DNA from: Anabaena subtropica FACHB-260
GTDB taxonomy: Bacteria; Cyanobacteriota; Cyanobacteriia; Cyanobacteriales; Nostocaceae
Assembly: GCF_014697105.1 (NCBI RefSeq)
Contig: NZ_JACJRF010000038.1
Coordinates: 1-53,403, forward strand
DNA: 53,403 bases
Direction: 5' to 3'
The notes beneath the pieces were generated by a model, which saw only the letters and a list, made by a program, of their open reading frames with translations, had not been told where the DNA came from and made no database searches. The stretch's first letter is position 1, and every line of letters begins with the position of its first letter. The position numbers and the translations under genes are program-made. Of this stretch, positions 42,410-51,855 are shown in pieces.

Positions 42410-45402
42410 ATTGGCTAAGTCCCGATGCTTTGATTGAGTTTATTGATCAACTGAGGGAAGCGGGTTATAAAATTGGTGTATCCCAGTATATTGCTGCTCA
42501 GGATTTAATTTTGATATTGATTGCTCAAGGGGAAACTTTGGATCATCCAGAGGATTTGAGGAATTTACTGGGGCCAATTGTTTGTAGTTCACCAATTGAG
42601 CAGGAAGAATTTCAATTACTTTTTGACCGTTGGACTAAGTTATTTAGCCAAACTAATTTATCAACAGAGGAAGTAAACGTAAAAGCAGTAGCATTTTCAG
42701 CCGAACTAGAAACAGAACGCGCTCTCTCGTATCGGATACAGTTTCTAATACTTATCCTTTCAATAACTATTATTTCAATAACTATTGTTCTATCTATTCT
42801 CTCTCTCTCGCTCGGAACAGGCAAGGTCTATAATCAACCAATACCAGAAGAAACACCAGCATCAACAGAATTACCTCCAGTACCAACAGGCGAACTTCCA
42901 GAAGTACCTCTTAGACAATCTGAAACAGAAATTATTATAGAAACACCAACGAAAGACCTGCCATTTAATTTGCAAATATTGTTACTTTATGTGACTATCT
43001 ATGTCGCATTTATAATGTGGCGCCTATGGTGGTTGTGGCGTGCTAACTTATTTTTGCAACGTCATAGTACGACCCAAGAACCAGCATTACAAAAAATTTA
43101 CATTACTGGGTTTGAGGAAAGTTTAGTTAATAGCATCGTGTTATTACAAATTGCCCGGAGTTTAAGATATCGAATTCGTATTCCATCTCGTGAGCTTGAT
43201 ATCGACAAAACTATTAATGCAACTGTGTGCCAAGGAGGATGGCTAACTCCTGTTTATCATACTTACCAAATTCCTTCAGAATACTTGTTTCTCGTTAATC
43301 GCACTAGTTATCGGGATCATCAAGCTAACTTTGTAGAAGAGATTATTGAGCGGTTGCAAAATGAAGGCGTATTTATTACTATCTATTTCTTTCATGATGA
43401 CCCACGAATGTGTTTTCCTGATGATGATGATGGTTTGCCATTAAGGCTGAGAGAAATTACATCAAATTATAGTCAATATTCTCTAGTGATTATCTCAGAT
43501 ACAGAGACTTTTTTTAATTCTCTTAGTGGGGAATTAGAACTTTGGGTAAATCAACTGATGGCTTGGGAAAACCGGGCTATTTTAACACCTACACCTGCGG
43601 AAAATTGGGGGTATAAAGAATTAGAACTTGGACAACAGTTTATTATTTTACCAGCGACAATTCAAGGATTTTTGGTGTTGAGTCAAAGACTGCGCCAAGG
43701 AGTTGCAACTTATTTGCTAGCGGAGGAAACGCGAATACCTCTACCGGATGAGTTGCGTATACAACCTTATCTCTGGATTGAACGAAACCCGCCGCCATCC
43801 GAGCAAGTTAATTTCATGTTGGATTCGCTAGAAAAATATTTGAGTAAGGATGGCTTTTATTGGCTGAGTGCTTGCGCTGTTTTTCCTGAGTTGCATTGGC
43901 ATATCACTATTTATTTAGGTAATGTGTTGAAAACAGAGTCGGGAGCATCGCTAATAGATGTGTGTTCTTTGGCTGATTTGGCTCGTTTACCGTGGTTACG
44001 TTATGGTTATATTCCGGACTGGTTGCGTGTTTACCTAATTAATACATTGACACCACAGCAACAGCAGATAATTCGGACTGCACTACAAAATTTATTAATT
44101 ACGGCTGTTCAAGGTTCTGTCAGTAAATTGCAGTTAGAAATAGCTAGAAAGTATCATACTTTATTAACAAAATTAGCTAATTCAATACTTGATTTATTAT
44201 CTAAAAGAGCAGATGTCAATAGTCCATTAAGAGATTATATATTTCTAGATTTTATGAGACATGAGCCTGTACTTGCTATAAAAGTATCAGATGAGTTTAG
44301 TCGTGTACTCCAAAGGCAGAAAAGATTTTATTGGTGGATAAAAGTATTACGAAAATTGGGAATAGTGAATCAAGTACCAAGTCATCGAAGGAATTTTGTT
44401 GAATTAGCTAACTCTAATTCCTCGTTAATCAACCGCAGGCGATTTTTGAAGTGGTTTGTTTGGGGAGGAGTAAGTTTGCTGACATCAACATTAGCCCATC
44501 ACATTACTCAAAATTATAGTCGGAATACTAATACCTGGCCCTCTCCAGGTTCTGCTCCTAATTTGTTAGAAGCTTTTGATTTTGAAATAGTAGTAGTAAA
44601 TTCACAGGGAAATACTGCTGATAGAGCCCAGCGTACAGCACAATATTTTATAGAAAATTTGGGTAATGGTGTAACTCTGGAAATGGTGGCAATTCCCAGT
44701 GGTTCTTTCATGATGGGTTCACCGGGACAGGAGCAAAGAAGAAATTTATTTGAAAGTCCCCAACGTCAAGTAAATCTTTCTGGGTTCTTCATGGGTAAAT
44801 ATGAAGTTACGCAGGCACAGTATCAAGCTGTTATGGGGAATAATCCTGCTAATTTTCAAGGTGAAACCAGACCTATAGAACAAGTTAGTTGGGAGAATGC
44901 GATAGAATTTTGTCAAAAATTAAGGCAAATAACAGGGCGCAACTATCGTTTGCCTAGTGAGGCGGAATGGGAATACGCTTGTCGTTCTGGAACTACTACA
45001 CCGTTTTATTTTGGTTTAACGATTACGGCAGAGTTGGTTAATTATGATGGTAGTCGTACTTACGCCTCAGCACCTCAAGGTCTATTTCGTCGGCAAACTA
45101 CTCCAGTAGGTAGTTTTCCACCCAATGCCTTTGGTTTATATGATATGCATGGCAATGTGTGGGAGTGGTGTCAAGACCATTGGCATGACAGTTATAACGG
45201 CGCGCCTACAGATGGTAGTGTATGGCTGAATGATAATGACAATCAATCTCTCCATCTGTTACGTGGTGGTTCTTGGTATGACATTCCTGAGGATTGCCGT
45301 TCTGCTTTTCGCAACTACTTCAACCGCAATCGTCGTAGCAACTATATTGGTTTTCGGGTTGTATGTGATGGTGTAGGGGTGAGAACTTCTTTCCTCAGTT
45401 AA
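42379..45402 (+). CDS. 1007-aa membrane protein: vWA-like domain plus FGE/SUMF1-like domain
   Basis: It starts at GTG 42379, inside the end of the MoxR gene. Residues 10-90 are a CoxE/vWA-associated helical region (LSPDALIEFIDQLREAGYKIGVSQYIAA). Helices at 121-146 and 197-220 flank a P/E/T-rich loop. A vWA-like domain spans about 300-440 (YLFLVNRTSYRDHQ, LVIISDTETFF), in which the expected MIDAS D at the first position is N. An internal RRRFLKWFVWGGVSLLTS stretch (686-703) is Tat/TM-like. A C-terminal SUMF1/FGE-like domain spans about 764-996 (VEMVAIPSGSF-type start, RLPSEAEWEYACR, FGLYDMHGNVWEWCQD, LLRGGSWYDIPEDCRSAFR). In that last motif the first catalytic Cys is D968 and only C973 is kept, so it is probably not a true formylglycine enzyme. 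Likely the receptor or output component of the operon. Confidence 0.82.
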   Translation: MDKRTDENNLDWLSPDALIEFIDQLREAGYKIGVSQYIAAQDLILILIAQGETLDHPEDLRNLLGPIVCSSPIEQEEFQLLFDRWTKLFSQTNLSTEEVNVKAVAFSAELETERALSYRIQFLILILSITIISITIVLSILSLSLGTGKVYNQPIPEETPASTELPPVPTGELPEVPLRQSETEIIIETPTKDLPFNLQILLLYVTIYVAFIMWRLWWLWRANLFLQRHSTTQEPALQKIYITGFEESLVNSIVLLQIARSLRYRIRIPSRELDIDKTINATVCQGGWLTPVYHTYQIPSEYLFLVNRTSYRDHQANFVEEIIERLQNEGVFITIYFFHDDPRMCFPDDDDGLPLRLREITSNYSQYSLVIISDTETFFNSLSGELELWVNQLMAWENRAILTPTPAENWGYKELELGQQFIILPATIQGFLVLSQRLRQGVATYLLAEETRIPLPDELRIQPYLWIERNPPPSEQVNFMLDSLEKYLSKDGFYWLSACAVFPELHWHITIYLGNVLKTESGASLIDVCSLADLARLPWLRYGYIPDWLRVYLINTLTPQQQQIIRTALQNLLITAVQGSVSKLQLEIARKYHTLLTKLANSILDLLSKRADVNSPLRDYIFLDFMRHEPVLAIKVSDEFSRVLQRQKRFYWWIKVLRKLGIVNQVPSHRRNFVELANSNSSLINRRRFLKWFVWGGVSLLTSTLAHHITQNYSRNTNTWPSPGSAPNLLEAFDFEIVVVNSQGNTADRAQRTAQYFIENLGNGVTLEMVAIPSGSFMMGSPGQEQRRNLFESPQRQVNLSGFFMGKYEVTQAQYQAVMGNNPANFQGETRPIEQVSWENAIEFCQKLRQITGRNYRLPSEAEWEYACRSGTTTPFYFGLTITAELVNYDGSRTYASAPQGLFRRQTTPVGSFPPNAFGLYDMHGNVWEWCQDHWHDSYNGAPTDGSVWLNDNDNQSLHLLRGGSWYDIPEDCRSAFRNYFNRNRRSNYIGFRVVCDGVGVRTSFLS

Positions 45403-45452
45403 TAAAACCGAACAGTTGCTAAATTCTCAATATTTTCTCGATAAAGCCCCTC

Positions 45453-46517
45453 TTATTTGCTCTGCGTCTTTGCACCTCTGCGTGAAACAATCACGGACTT
45501 ACTCAACAACTCATTAACCCGGACTTGCAATTGAGCTTGAAATCGTTTAGCGCGTTGATAAACTATCTTACGTTCTTGAGAAAGAGTACCAAACTCTGTT
45601 TCCATAGGCTCAACAAAATAATGTAAGCGAGTTCTCATTGCCCAAACACCCATCGAGGGGAAGAGAACTAAAGCAAACATCAAAGGTGATATGGGTAAAA
45701 ACGGTAGTTTAAATATTTTTTGGATTTTTTTCAGGTTAATAGTCCAAGGATGTAAAGATTCACTGCCAATGCAGACTACAGGGAGAATGGGGATATGATA
45801 GCGATCGCTCAACTGTAAAAAACTCAGATCAAATTTTTGTAATTGGTAGCGTTGTCGCCAACCTTTACGCGGTCCCCTTATCCCTTCCGGCGCATATAAC
45901 AAGATTTTACCCTGTGCTACTGCTGCCTCAAAATTGCTTAACTCTGCCCGCACTGCACCCAAAACCTGCGACCATTTGGGAGGTAGCCACCACACCATCC
46001 AAGGATGTTCAAATAATGAACCTTCTGCTATTGGTTGCGCTATCCACCCTCTTGTTTGACCTAATAAATACCCCAAGCTAATGAAATCCCAAGGGAAAGA
46101 CATCCCTGCATGATTCATGGCTACAATCATTGGTCCTGTTGATGGTAAATTCTCCAGTTGTTGCAATTCTCCGCGAAAATAATACTGCACAATCGGGGCG
46201 AGAATTTCTGTACGAAAAGCTTGTTGATAATTTGGGTTAAATTCCTCAACCTCTGTCCTGGGAGAACGACAACCCAGACGCAACCATCGACTCAAAAATG
46301 CTAAATAAAATCCACAAGGAATTAAAAATAGGATGTATTCTAGCCAATTCCAACCATCTGGGTCTTGATGATAATGTTGCCAGTGACGGTTAAATAAAAT
46401 CAACCAACCAGGAGGATACCACAAACAAAACCAATCAAACCAGCCAAATTTATACCCCTGGTTGATGTTCTGCTCTAAGTGGGAATTTATCAAGCTTTCA
46501 GATTGTTGATTAATCAC
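45453..46517 (-). CDS. Acyltransferase (PlsC-like)
   Basis: The 354-residue protein has two hydrophobic segments near the N-terminus (WLILFNRHW region and YILFLIPCGFYLAFL). The acyltransferase block follows: IVAMNHAGMSFPWDF (catalytic His plus Asp) and KILLYAPEGIRGPRKGW, which corresponds to the FPEGTRS motif. The HX7D spacing instead of HX4D is unusual for glycerophosphate acyltransferases. The likely role is acylation of lysophospholipids or another lipid acceptor. It starts at GTG 46517. It converges with the 1007-aa gene. Confidence 0.78.
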   Translation of the reverse strand: MINQQSESLINSHLEQNINQGYKFGWFDWFCLWYPPGWLILFNRHWQHYHQDPDGWNWLEYILFLIPCGFYLAFLSRWLRLGCRSPRTEVEEFNPNYQQAFRTEILAPIVQYYFRGELQQLENLPSTGPMIVAMNHAGMSFPWDFISLGYLLGQTRGWIAQPIAEGSLFEHPWMVWWLPPKWSQVLGAVRAELSNFEAAVAQGKILLYAPEGIRGPRKGWRQRYQLQKFDLSFLQLSDRYHIPILPVVCIGSESLHPWTINLKKIQKIFKLPFLPISPLMFALVLFPSMGVWAMRTRLHYFVEPMETEFGTLSQERKIVYQRAKRFQAQLQVRVNELLSKSVIVSRRGAKTQSK

Positions 46518-46678
46518 AAATACTGGATATAAGAGATGGGCGTTCTATTAGGCAAACATCCTATCTTGATAAATTTATCATTTGTATCTGACTATAGACG
46601 TAAAATTTACTACACTATCTTTGAATTTATCTTCCTTGTCAAAAAATCACCATAGGTAAGGAGGTGGAGTATTTAAAT

Positions 46679-46704
46679 GTTTTGAATTTTGAATTTTGAA
46701 TTGA
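46679..46704. repeat. TTTTGAA heptamer array
   Basis: Three tandem TTTTGAA heptamers lie between the acyltransferase and R3H genes. HIP1 sites follow nearby (46713 and 46748 regions). Confidence 0.6.
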
Positions 46705-46780
46705 TTCATAGTGCGATCGCCCTAAAATACTGAAAATACCTTAGAGCGATCGCTTGGTTTATTCGACAAACTCGGTTAAT

Positions 46781-48517
46781 TTACGCTGGATAAATCCGTA
46801 AACGCCGATTTGGTTCTTCTCCAAAACTATGGGACTTGAGCCGATAGTGTTCTACTAATTCATGTTGCATTTTGCGGACTTGGGGAGAACGGGGTAATAA
46901 CTCCACTGGCTGTCCTTTGGGGATGACAATTTGCTCAACTGCAAGTCTTGCTTCTTCCAGCGCGTCCATTTCGTCGTCGCTACCGTTGTGCAAGAATAAT
47001 TGCAGTTCTCTGTCATCAGCTACTTCTGGGTCATCCATGTTCAGCAACCGCCGCAAACCACGAGTAATTTGGGGAATGGTGCTGGATTTTATTACATGGA
47101 TGGGGACGTGACGGGCTTTAGCCATCTGTCTCAATTTAGCGTGGTTTTTGACGTGCGATCGTAATGCTAAAATTGCATCTGCATTATCGATGTCTTTTGT
47201 CAATATCACAGGCAAAGTGAGGACGTTGATCACCTGTTCCAGTTGATGCCGACTCACACCATAGGGGTAAATGTGCAAGGGCAAGTCTTCACCATTGGGG
47301 CCTGGGTGTCTAGCACTGCCCAAATCAATCGCTTCTGGGTAGTTGAACGATTCATCTAATAAGCGGTCAAATTCGCTTGGTGCAGCAATTCGTTCCCGTT
47401 CTACAGGTATTGATGGTATGGCTAACATTTGTCCTGATGAACGCCAACCATTGGATTGTCTAGCTGGTACAAAGGACTCCTCCGGTGTTGTTAACTGTCC
47501 GCCACGACCATTTACAACGGCTAACTGTCGTGTAATGGAGACTTTACCTTGATCATCTACCGTGCGTGTTTGTGGACTAGCCTGGCGACCCCGCAGCAGA
47601 GTATCCACGGTATCTGCAACACTGTCGTGTACTACCCAACGTTGCCGTTCTAGCATTTCCACCGCAATTTCGAAGGTAGGAGGCGCTTTCCGTTCCAAAA
47701 CGGTTTTTTGACTACCTCTGCGTCTCGCTTCATCGTCTCCCAGTGTCACAGCTTGGATACCCCCAACCAAGTCAGACAGTGTGGGGTTTTTGATGAGGTT
47801 TTCTATCTGGTTTCCGTGGGCAGTACCTACCAACTGCACACCCCGTTCAGCGATAGTACGGGCAGCTAAAGCTTCCAGTTCTGTACCAATTTCATCAATA
47901 ACGATGACTTCGGGCATATGATTTTCTACTGCCTCAATCATCACTTGATGCTGAAGTTCTGGATGAGCTACCTGCATCCGCCTAGCACGACCAATGGCTG
48001 GGTGAGCAATATCACCATCCCCGGCAATTTCGTTGGAGGTGTCGATGATGACTACACGTTTATGCAATTCATCTGCTAAAACACGGGCAATTTCTCTTAA
48101 GGCTGTAGTTTTACCTACACCAGGTCGTCCTAGCATGAGAATCGACTTACCAGTTTCTACCAAATCGCGGATCATGCCTATCGTACCGAATACCGCTCGA
48201 CCAACACGACAGGTCAGACCAATAATCTTACCACTGCGGTTACGGATAGCACTGATCCGGTGCAAAGTCTGCTCAATTCCTGCCCGATTATCTCCACCAA
48301 AGTTTCCAACTCGCTGAATGCAATCATCTATCTGTGCTTGAGTGACTGGTGTTTCGCTCAGATATTCGGCTTGATTAGGAAATCTAGCCTCTGGGCGACG
48401 ACCCAAATCCAAGACCACTTCTACTAAACTATCTCGTTTGGGATGATTCTCTAGTACTTTTCGCAGGTCTTGGGGCAAAATGTCTAATAACTTTTGGAGA
48501 TCGTCTGTAATCGTCAT
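46781..48517 (-). CDS. R3H-domain ATPase (Ycf45/SpoIIIAA-like)
   Basis: The 578-residue protein has an AAA-like P-loop, LMLGRPGVGKTTALREI, Walker B VIVIDEIGTELEA and GVQLVGTAHG typical of the Ycf45 group. The middle region is low-complexity and poorly conserved. The C-terminal R3H domain (RKMQHELVEHYRLKSHSFGEEPNRRLRIYP) binds single-stranded nucleic acids. The family is common in cyanobacteria and algal plastids, and its role is not settled. It lies downstream of ldpA on the same strand with a 39-base gap, so an operon is likely. Confidence 0.9.
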   Translation of the reverse strand: MTITDDLQKLLDILPQDLRKVLENHPKRDSLVEVVLDLGRRPEARFPNQAEYLSETPVTQAQIDDCIQRVGNFGGDNRAGIEQTLHRISAIRNRSGKIIGLTCRVGRAVFGTIGMIRDLVETGKSILMLGRPGVGKTTALREIARVLADELHKRVVIIDTSNEIAGDGDIAHPAIGRARRMQVAHPELQHQVMIEAVENHMPEVIVIDEIGTELEALAARTIAERGVQLVGTAHGNQIENLIKNPTLSDLVGGIQAVTLGDDEARRRGSQKTVLERKAPPTFEIAVEMLERQRWVVHDSVADTVDTLLRGRQASPQTRTVDDQGKVSITRQLAVVNGRGGQLTTPEESFVPARQSNGWRSSGQMLAIPSIPVERERIAAPSEFDRLLDESFNYPEAIDLGSARHPGPNGEDLPLHIYPYGVSRHQLEQVINVLTLPVILTKDIDNADAILALRSHVKNHAKLRQMAKARHVPIHVIKSSTIPQITRGLRRLLNMDDPEVADDRELQLFLHNGSDDEMDALEEARLAVEQIVIPKGQPVELLPRSPQVRKMQHELVEHYRLKSHSFGEEPNRRLRIYPA

Positions 48518-48556
48518 GCTTTCTATTGTGACGTTTTGAGAGATAACGAAGAGCGA

Positions 48557-49783
48557 TTAGCGCTCCTGCTGTGACTTGAGCTGGGAAACGAGGGAACGGG
48601 CAAGCTCTACGGCTTGCCAGAGCAATTCTGGTTCTTCTTCCAGGCGGACTGTTGCCTTAATATTAGTATTCCTCACCTCCTTGTTTTCTAACTGCTCAAT
48701 AATTTGTGTCAGCATTACACGGGCATAACTACCGTAAGCAACTCCAGCAATGGAGGCGGAGGAGCGGGGGGCAGGGGGCAGAGGAGAAGAAATTTCCTCC
48801 CTGCTCCCTGCTACGCCACTTGCTCCACTTGGGGAGACCCCTTCGCGTAGCGTCTCGTAGAGAAGACCGCAGTGGCTCCCCTGCTCCCCTGCTTTTTTCA
48901 GTAGTCCCATTGCCTTTAACTTAGCAACTGTGTAGCTGTTAGTGCCACCTGCCAGCTGTACATATCCTGGTAATTTAGCTGCCAAGACTTTCTGCCCTAG
49001 TTTTACGGCTGCTAAAGTGGTACCATCTCCAATATCACCACTCATGGGGCGACCGTCGGTTTGCCAAATTAAGGTGGTAGGAAGTGGAGAGATTAAATCA
49101 TAAATCGATTGAAGATATTCAACTAAATCTTTACCATCGGGACAACTGATAGCTAATACCTTCAATTGGTCTGCCCACGGTGAAATTACTTGCCATAACT
49201 GCTTAAATTCTGCCAAACGGCCCACTTTTGTATGGATTTCTACGGCATCTATTCCGGCTGACATGACCATTGGCGCGATCGCCTCTGGCGTTGACATATA
49301 CGATGTTGTATAAATTATATCATAAGGACAAATTGGCAGACAACGCCCACAGCCGTAGCATTTCTGGGATTCAACACCAGAAAAGTTATCTTTTTTATGT
49401 TTAAAGACAATTGCTTGAGCAGGGCAAATTTTCTCGCAAGGTCTAGGACAATCTTGTGGACATTGACTGGGATTAAATTCAGCTTTGCGAAAATGGGGGT
49501 CTTCGCCATCATTTAAGCTCACCATTAACAAAGGCTCATGACCTTTATAATCCAGTCCTCTGGCTTGGGCTTCCCGCACCAGATTTTTGGCTACTTGTAT
49601 TGCATCTTTGGCATCTCTAATGACTGCTGGGTCAGCAGCCACATCTATGCAGTCAGCACCTGCTAAGGTATAGGCTAAGGTTAAACTTCTGACAGCAGGT
49701 AGGTGCTGGAAACTAGCTCCGCAGATGAGCTTGAACCAGTGACCTCGATTTAAGGATTGTAAAGGGGATAACAGATCAGTCAC
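48557..49783 (-). CDS. ldpA: LdpA, circadian-clock iron-sulfur protein
   Basis: The 408-residue light-dependent period protein LdpA links redox state to the cyanobacterial clock. Two ferredoxin-type clusters are visible: C108, C112, C116, C120 in CPQDCPRPCEKIC, and C142, C145, C148, C152 in CYGCGRCLPIC. The LdpA C-terminal domain has LPGYVQLAGGTNSYTVAKLKAMGL and GVAYGSYARVML. It starts at GTG 49783. Residues about 298-345 are an insertion made from a dispersed repeat (GSREEISSPLPPAPRSSASIA), and the normal protein resumes at GVAYGSYAR. R3H gene downstream in the same direction. Confidence 0.95.
   Translation of the reverse strand: MTDLLSPLQSLNRGHWFKLICGASFQHLPAVRSLTLAYTLAGADCIDVAADPAVIRDAKDAIQVAKNLVREAQARGLDYKGHEPLLMVSLNDGEDPHFRKAEFNPSQCPQDCPRPCEKICPAQAIVFKHKKDNFSGVESQKCYGCGRCLPICPYDIIYTTSYMSTPEAIAPMVMSAGIDAVEIHTKVGRLAEFKQLWQVISPWADQLKVLAISCPDGKDLVEYLQSIYDLISPLPTTLIWQTDGRPMSGDIGDGTTLAAVKLGQKVLAAKLPGYVQLAGGTNSYTVAKLKAMGLLKKAGEQGSHCGLLYETLREGVSPSGASGVAGSREEISSPLPPAPRSSASIAGVAYGSYARVMLTQIIEQLENKEVRNTNIKATVRLEEEPELLWQAVELARSLVSQLKSQQER
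48749..48892. repeat. Dispersed repeat within ldpA
   Basis: About 144 bases with CTTCGCGTAGCGTCTCGTAG and C/G-rich runs of the Nostoc interspersed type. Composition differs from the surrounding gene. In frame, so a 48-residue loop replaces what is normally a short linker. Confidence 0.65.
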
Positions 49784-49970
49784 ACTTATATTATGCTTTT
49801 ATGTGACGGAAAATAGTAGTCTGTGTTCAAGAAAAATTTTGATTCTTAATATCAGGTGGCAAGTCAGTTACTCTTGAGTTTGCCTGTTATGTCTGTTTTG
49901 AAAACAGAGGCTCAAGAATAAGGGAACAGGGAAACAGAGGATAATTTGAAAGACGTCAGTAGTCATGACT

Positions 49971-51290
49971 TTACTTAATAGGAATTGTGATGACAAACTC
50001 TGCACCTTGACCTGAAGAAGATGAAAAAGTAATTTGCCCTTGGTGTTTCTGCACTACAATGTGATAACTAATTGATAATCCTAGTCCACTACCCTTTCCT
50101 ACGGTTTTTGTTGTGAAAAAGGGATCAAACAGACGGGATTGCCAAGATTCTTTTATGCCAATACCATTATCTGTGATCGCAATCCTTACGGTATCTGAGT
50201 CTAGTAGTTCTGTGCGAATACGAATTTGCGGTTTAGTCAATAGTTTATAGTCCATAGTCAAGAGTTGAGAATTGTTAACTTTTGACCTTTGGCTTTCGAC
50301 CTTTGATTGTTCTAAGGAATCTATTGCATTATTTAAAATGTGCATAAATACCTGGTTTAACTCTCTCGGATAACAAGTAACTAAAGGCAAGTTACCATAC
50401 TCTTTCACTACGTTAATTACTGGACGATTTTGTGTTGCGTTGAGTCGATGCTGTAACATCATTAAGGTGCTGTCTATACCCTGATGGATATTGACTAATT
50501 TCATTTCAGCTTCATCATGGCGAGAAAAGTTTTGCAGTGCTAACACAAGTTCTCGAATACGATCAGACCCTCTATACATTGCATCCATTAAGTTTTGCAA
50601 ATCTTGCATCACAAAATTCAAGTCTGTATCTTTAAATAATTGTTGGAGTTTGGATGTTGGCTCTGGGTACTCTTGTTGATAAGCTTCAATAATATTCACC
50701 AAATCTTCGATGTACTGACTAGCATATTGCAAGTTACCATAGATAAAACTTATAGGATTATTAACTTCATGGGCAATACCTGCTACTAATTGTCCCAGTG
50801 CCGCCATTTTTTCATTTTGAATTTGTTGAACTTGTGATACTTTTAGGTTATGAAGGGCATTTTGCAATAATAAATTCTTTTCTTGTAGTTTAAGTTGCAA
50901 CAAACGTAAATTTATTTGATTTTCAATTCTTAATATTACTTCTGCTCCATGAAACGGTTTAGTAATATAGTCTGCGCCACCAACATCAAAAGCTTTGACT
51001 TTATCTAATACATCATCAAGCGCACTAATAAAAATAACTGGTATATCGGAAGTTTTATCATCAGCTTTAAGTTGTTGACAAACTTGATAACCATCCATAT
51101 CTGGCATACTAATATCCAGCAAAATTACATCAGGTAAAACCATCTGACAAGCAGTCAGACCCATTTTACCGTTTAAAGCTTTGCGGACTTCAAAGCCTTG
51201 GGCAGTTAACATCGCCGACAACAGTCGTAAATTATCTGGTGTATCATCTACCACCAAAACATTACCTTTATAATTATTATTTAAAATCAT
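49971..51290 (-). CDS. Hybrid response regulator-histidine kinase
   Basis: The 439-residue protein has an N-terminal receiver domain (NVLVVDDTPDNLRLL, phosphoacceptor D59 in ILLDISMPDMDG, K111 in DYITKPF). A short linker leads to a histidine kinase with dimerisation His in GIAHEVNNPISFI (about H174), N box MHILNNAIDSLEQ, and G box ITDNGIGIKESW with GKGSGLGLSIS. The receiver-before-kinase order suggests a phosphorelay intermediate. There is no sensor domain, so the input is unknown. Residues about 329-352 between N and G boxes are encoded by a heptamer-type repeat (AGTCAATAG and similar), which lengthens the ATP-lid loop. Confidence 0.9.
   Translation of the reverse strand: MILNNNYKGNVLVVDDTPDNLRLLSAMLTAQGFEVRKALNGKMGLTACQMVLPDVILLDISMPDMDGYQVCQQLKADDKTSDIPVIFISALDDVLDKVKAFDVGGADYITKPFHGAEVILRIENQINLRLLQLKLQEKNLLLQNALHNLKVSQVQQIQNEKMAALGQLVAGIAHEVNNPISFIYGNLQYASQYIEDLVNIIEAYQQEYPEPTSKLQQLFKDTDLNFVMQDLQNLMDAMYRGSDRIRELVLALQNFSRHDEAEMKLVNIHQGIDSTLMMLQHRLNATQNRPVINVVKEYGNLPLVTCYPRELNQVFMHILNNAIDSLEQSKVESQRSKVNNSQLLTMDYKLLTKPQIRIRTELLDSDTVRIAITDNGIGIKESWQSRLFDPFFTTKTVGKGSGLGLSISYHIVVQKHQGQITFSSSSGQGAEFVITIPIK
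50235..50306. repeat. Heptamer-type repeat inside the histidine kinase gene
   Basis: Contains AGTCAATAGTTTATAGTCCA and TTTGACCTTTGGCTTTCGACC, matching the AGTCAATAG-type repeats between genes at 30027 and 36480. It is in frame and encodes residues about 329-352. Confidence 0.65.
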
Positions 51291-51855
51291 TACAAATTAA
51301 AAACTATTCTTTCCCTTAATAAATATATTAAATGGTGTTTGACCACACATATATAAAAATTTGATAAATGTAGGAAAGTAATTTTAATTAAATAAAAAAG
51401 GATACTTACATCTTGCACCTTTTCAATCAGCAGATGAGCTACTAAATAATACGGTTTTTAGCCCGTCATCTTGGTAATAAGAAAGTGAAAAGCTTACTCT
51501 ATTAATTAATTGAAAATAAAATTACCTTTTTACTTTCAATTTTTTAATCTAGCTTTGACTCAATCAAGTGCCATTGCTTCAATTCTAACGCACCTTTATC
51601 TGATATCTTTATTAAAAATGAAAGCAAATACACCCCCATTTTAATTTTTGACTTTTAAATGTTGACCTTATCCTCTGCCCTTGCAGTTTTATACCTCACA
51701 AGGTATTTTGCTTCAGTTCCTATTTGACATTATTGCTAGCACTCAAAGCCTATAAAAAAGCAGGGGTGAAGAGAGCAAGGAGCAAGGGAGTCTTCACGCC
51801 ACTTGCGGATAAAGTTTGTACCTACAGTTTCCTCTTCTCCCTGCCTCTGATTAAA
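51291..51855. other. AT-rich intergenic region upstream of the histidine kinase
   Basis: About 560 bases, no gene-like frame. Low-complexity A/G and C/T runs at about 51762-51850 (GAGCAAGGAGCAAGGGAG). No tRNA-like structure seen. It should hold the kinase promoter at its left end. Confidence 0.45.

Noticed and set aside
42379-45402. C-terminal domain as an active formylglycine-generating enzyme
   Set aside because: The first catalytic cysteine position is Asp968, and no sulfatase gene is nearby.
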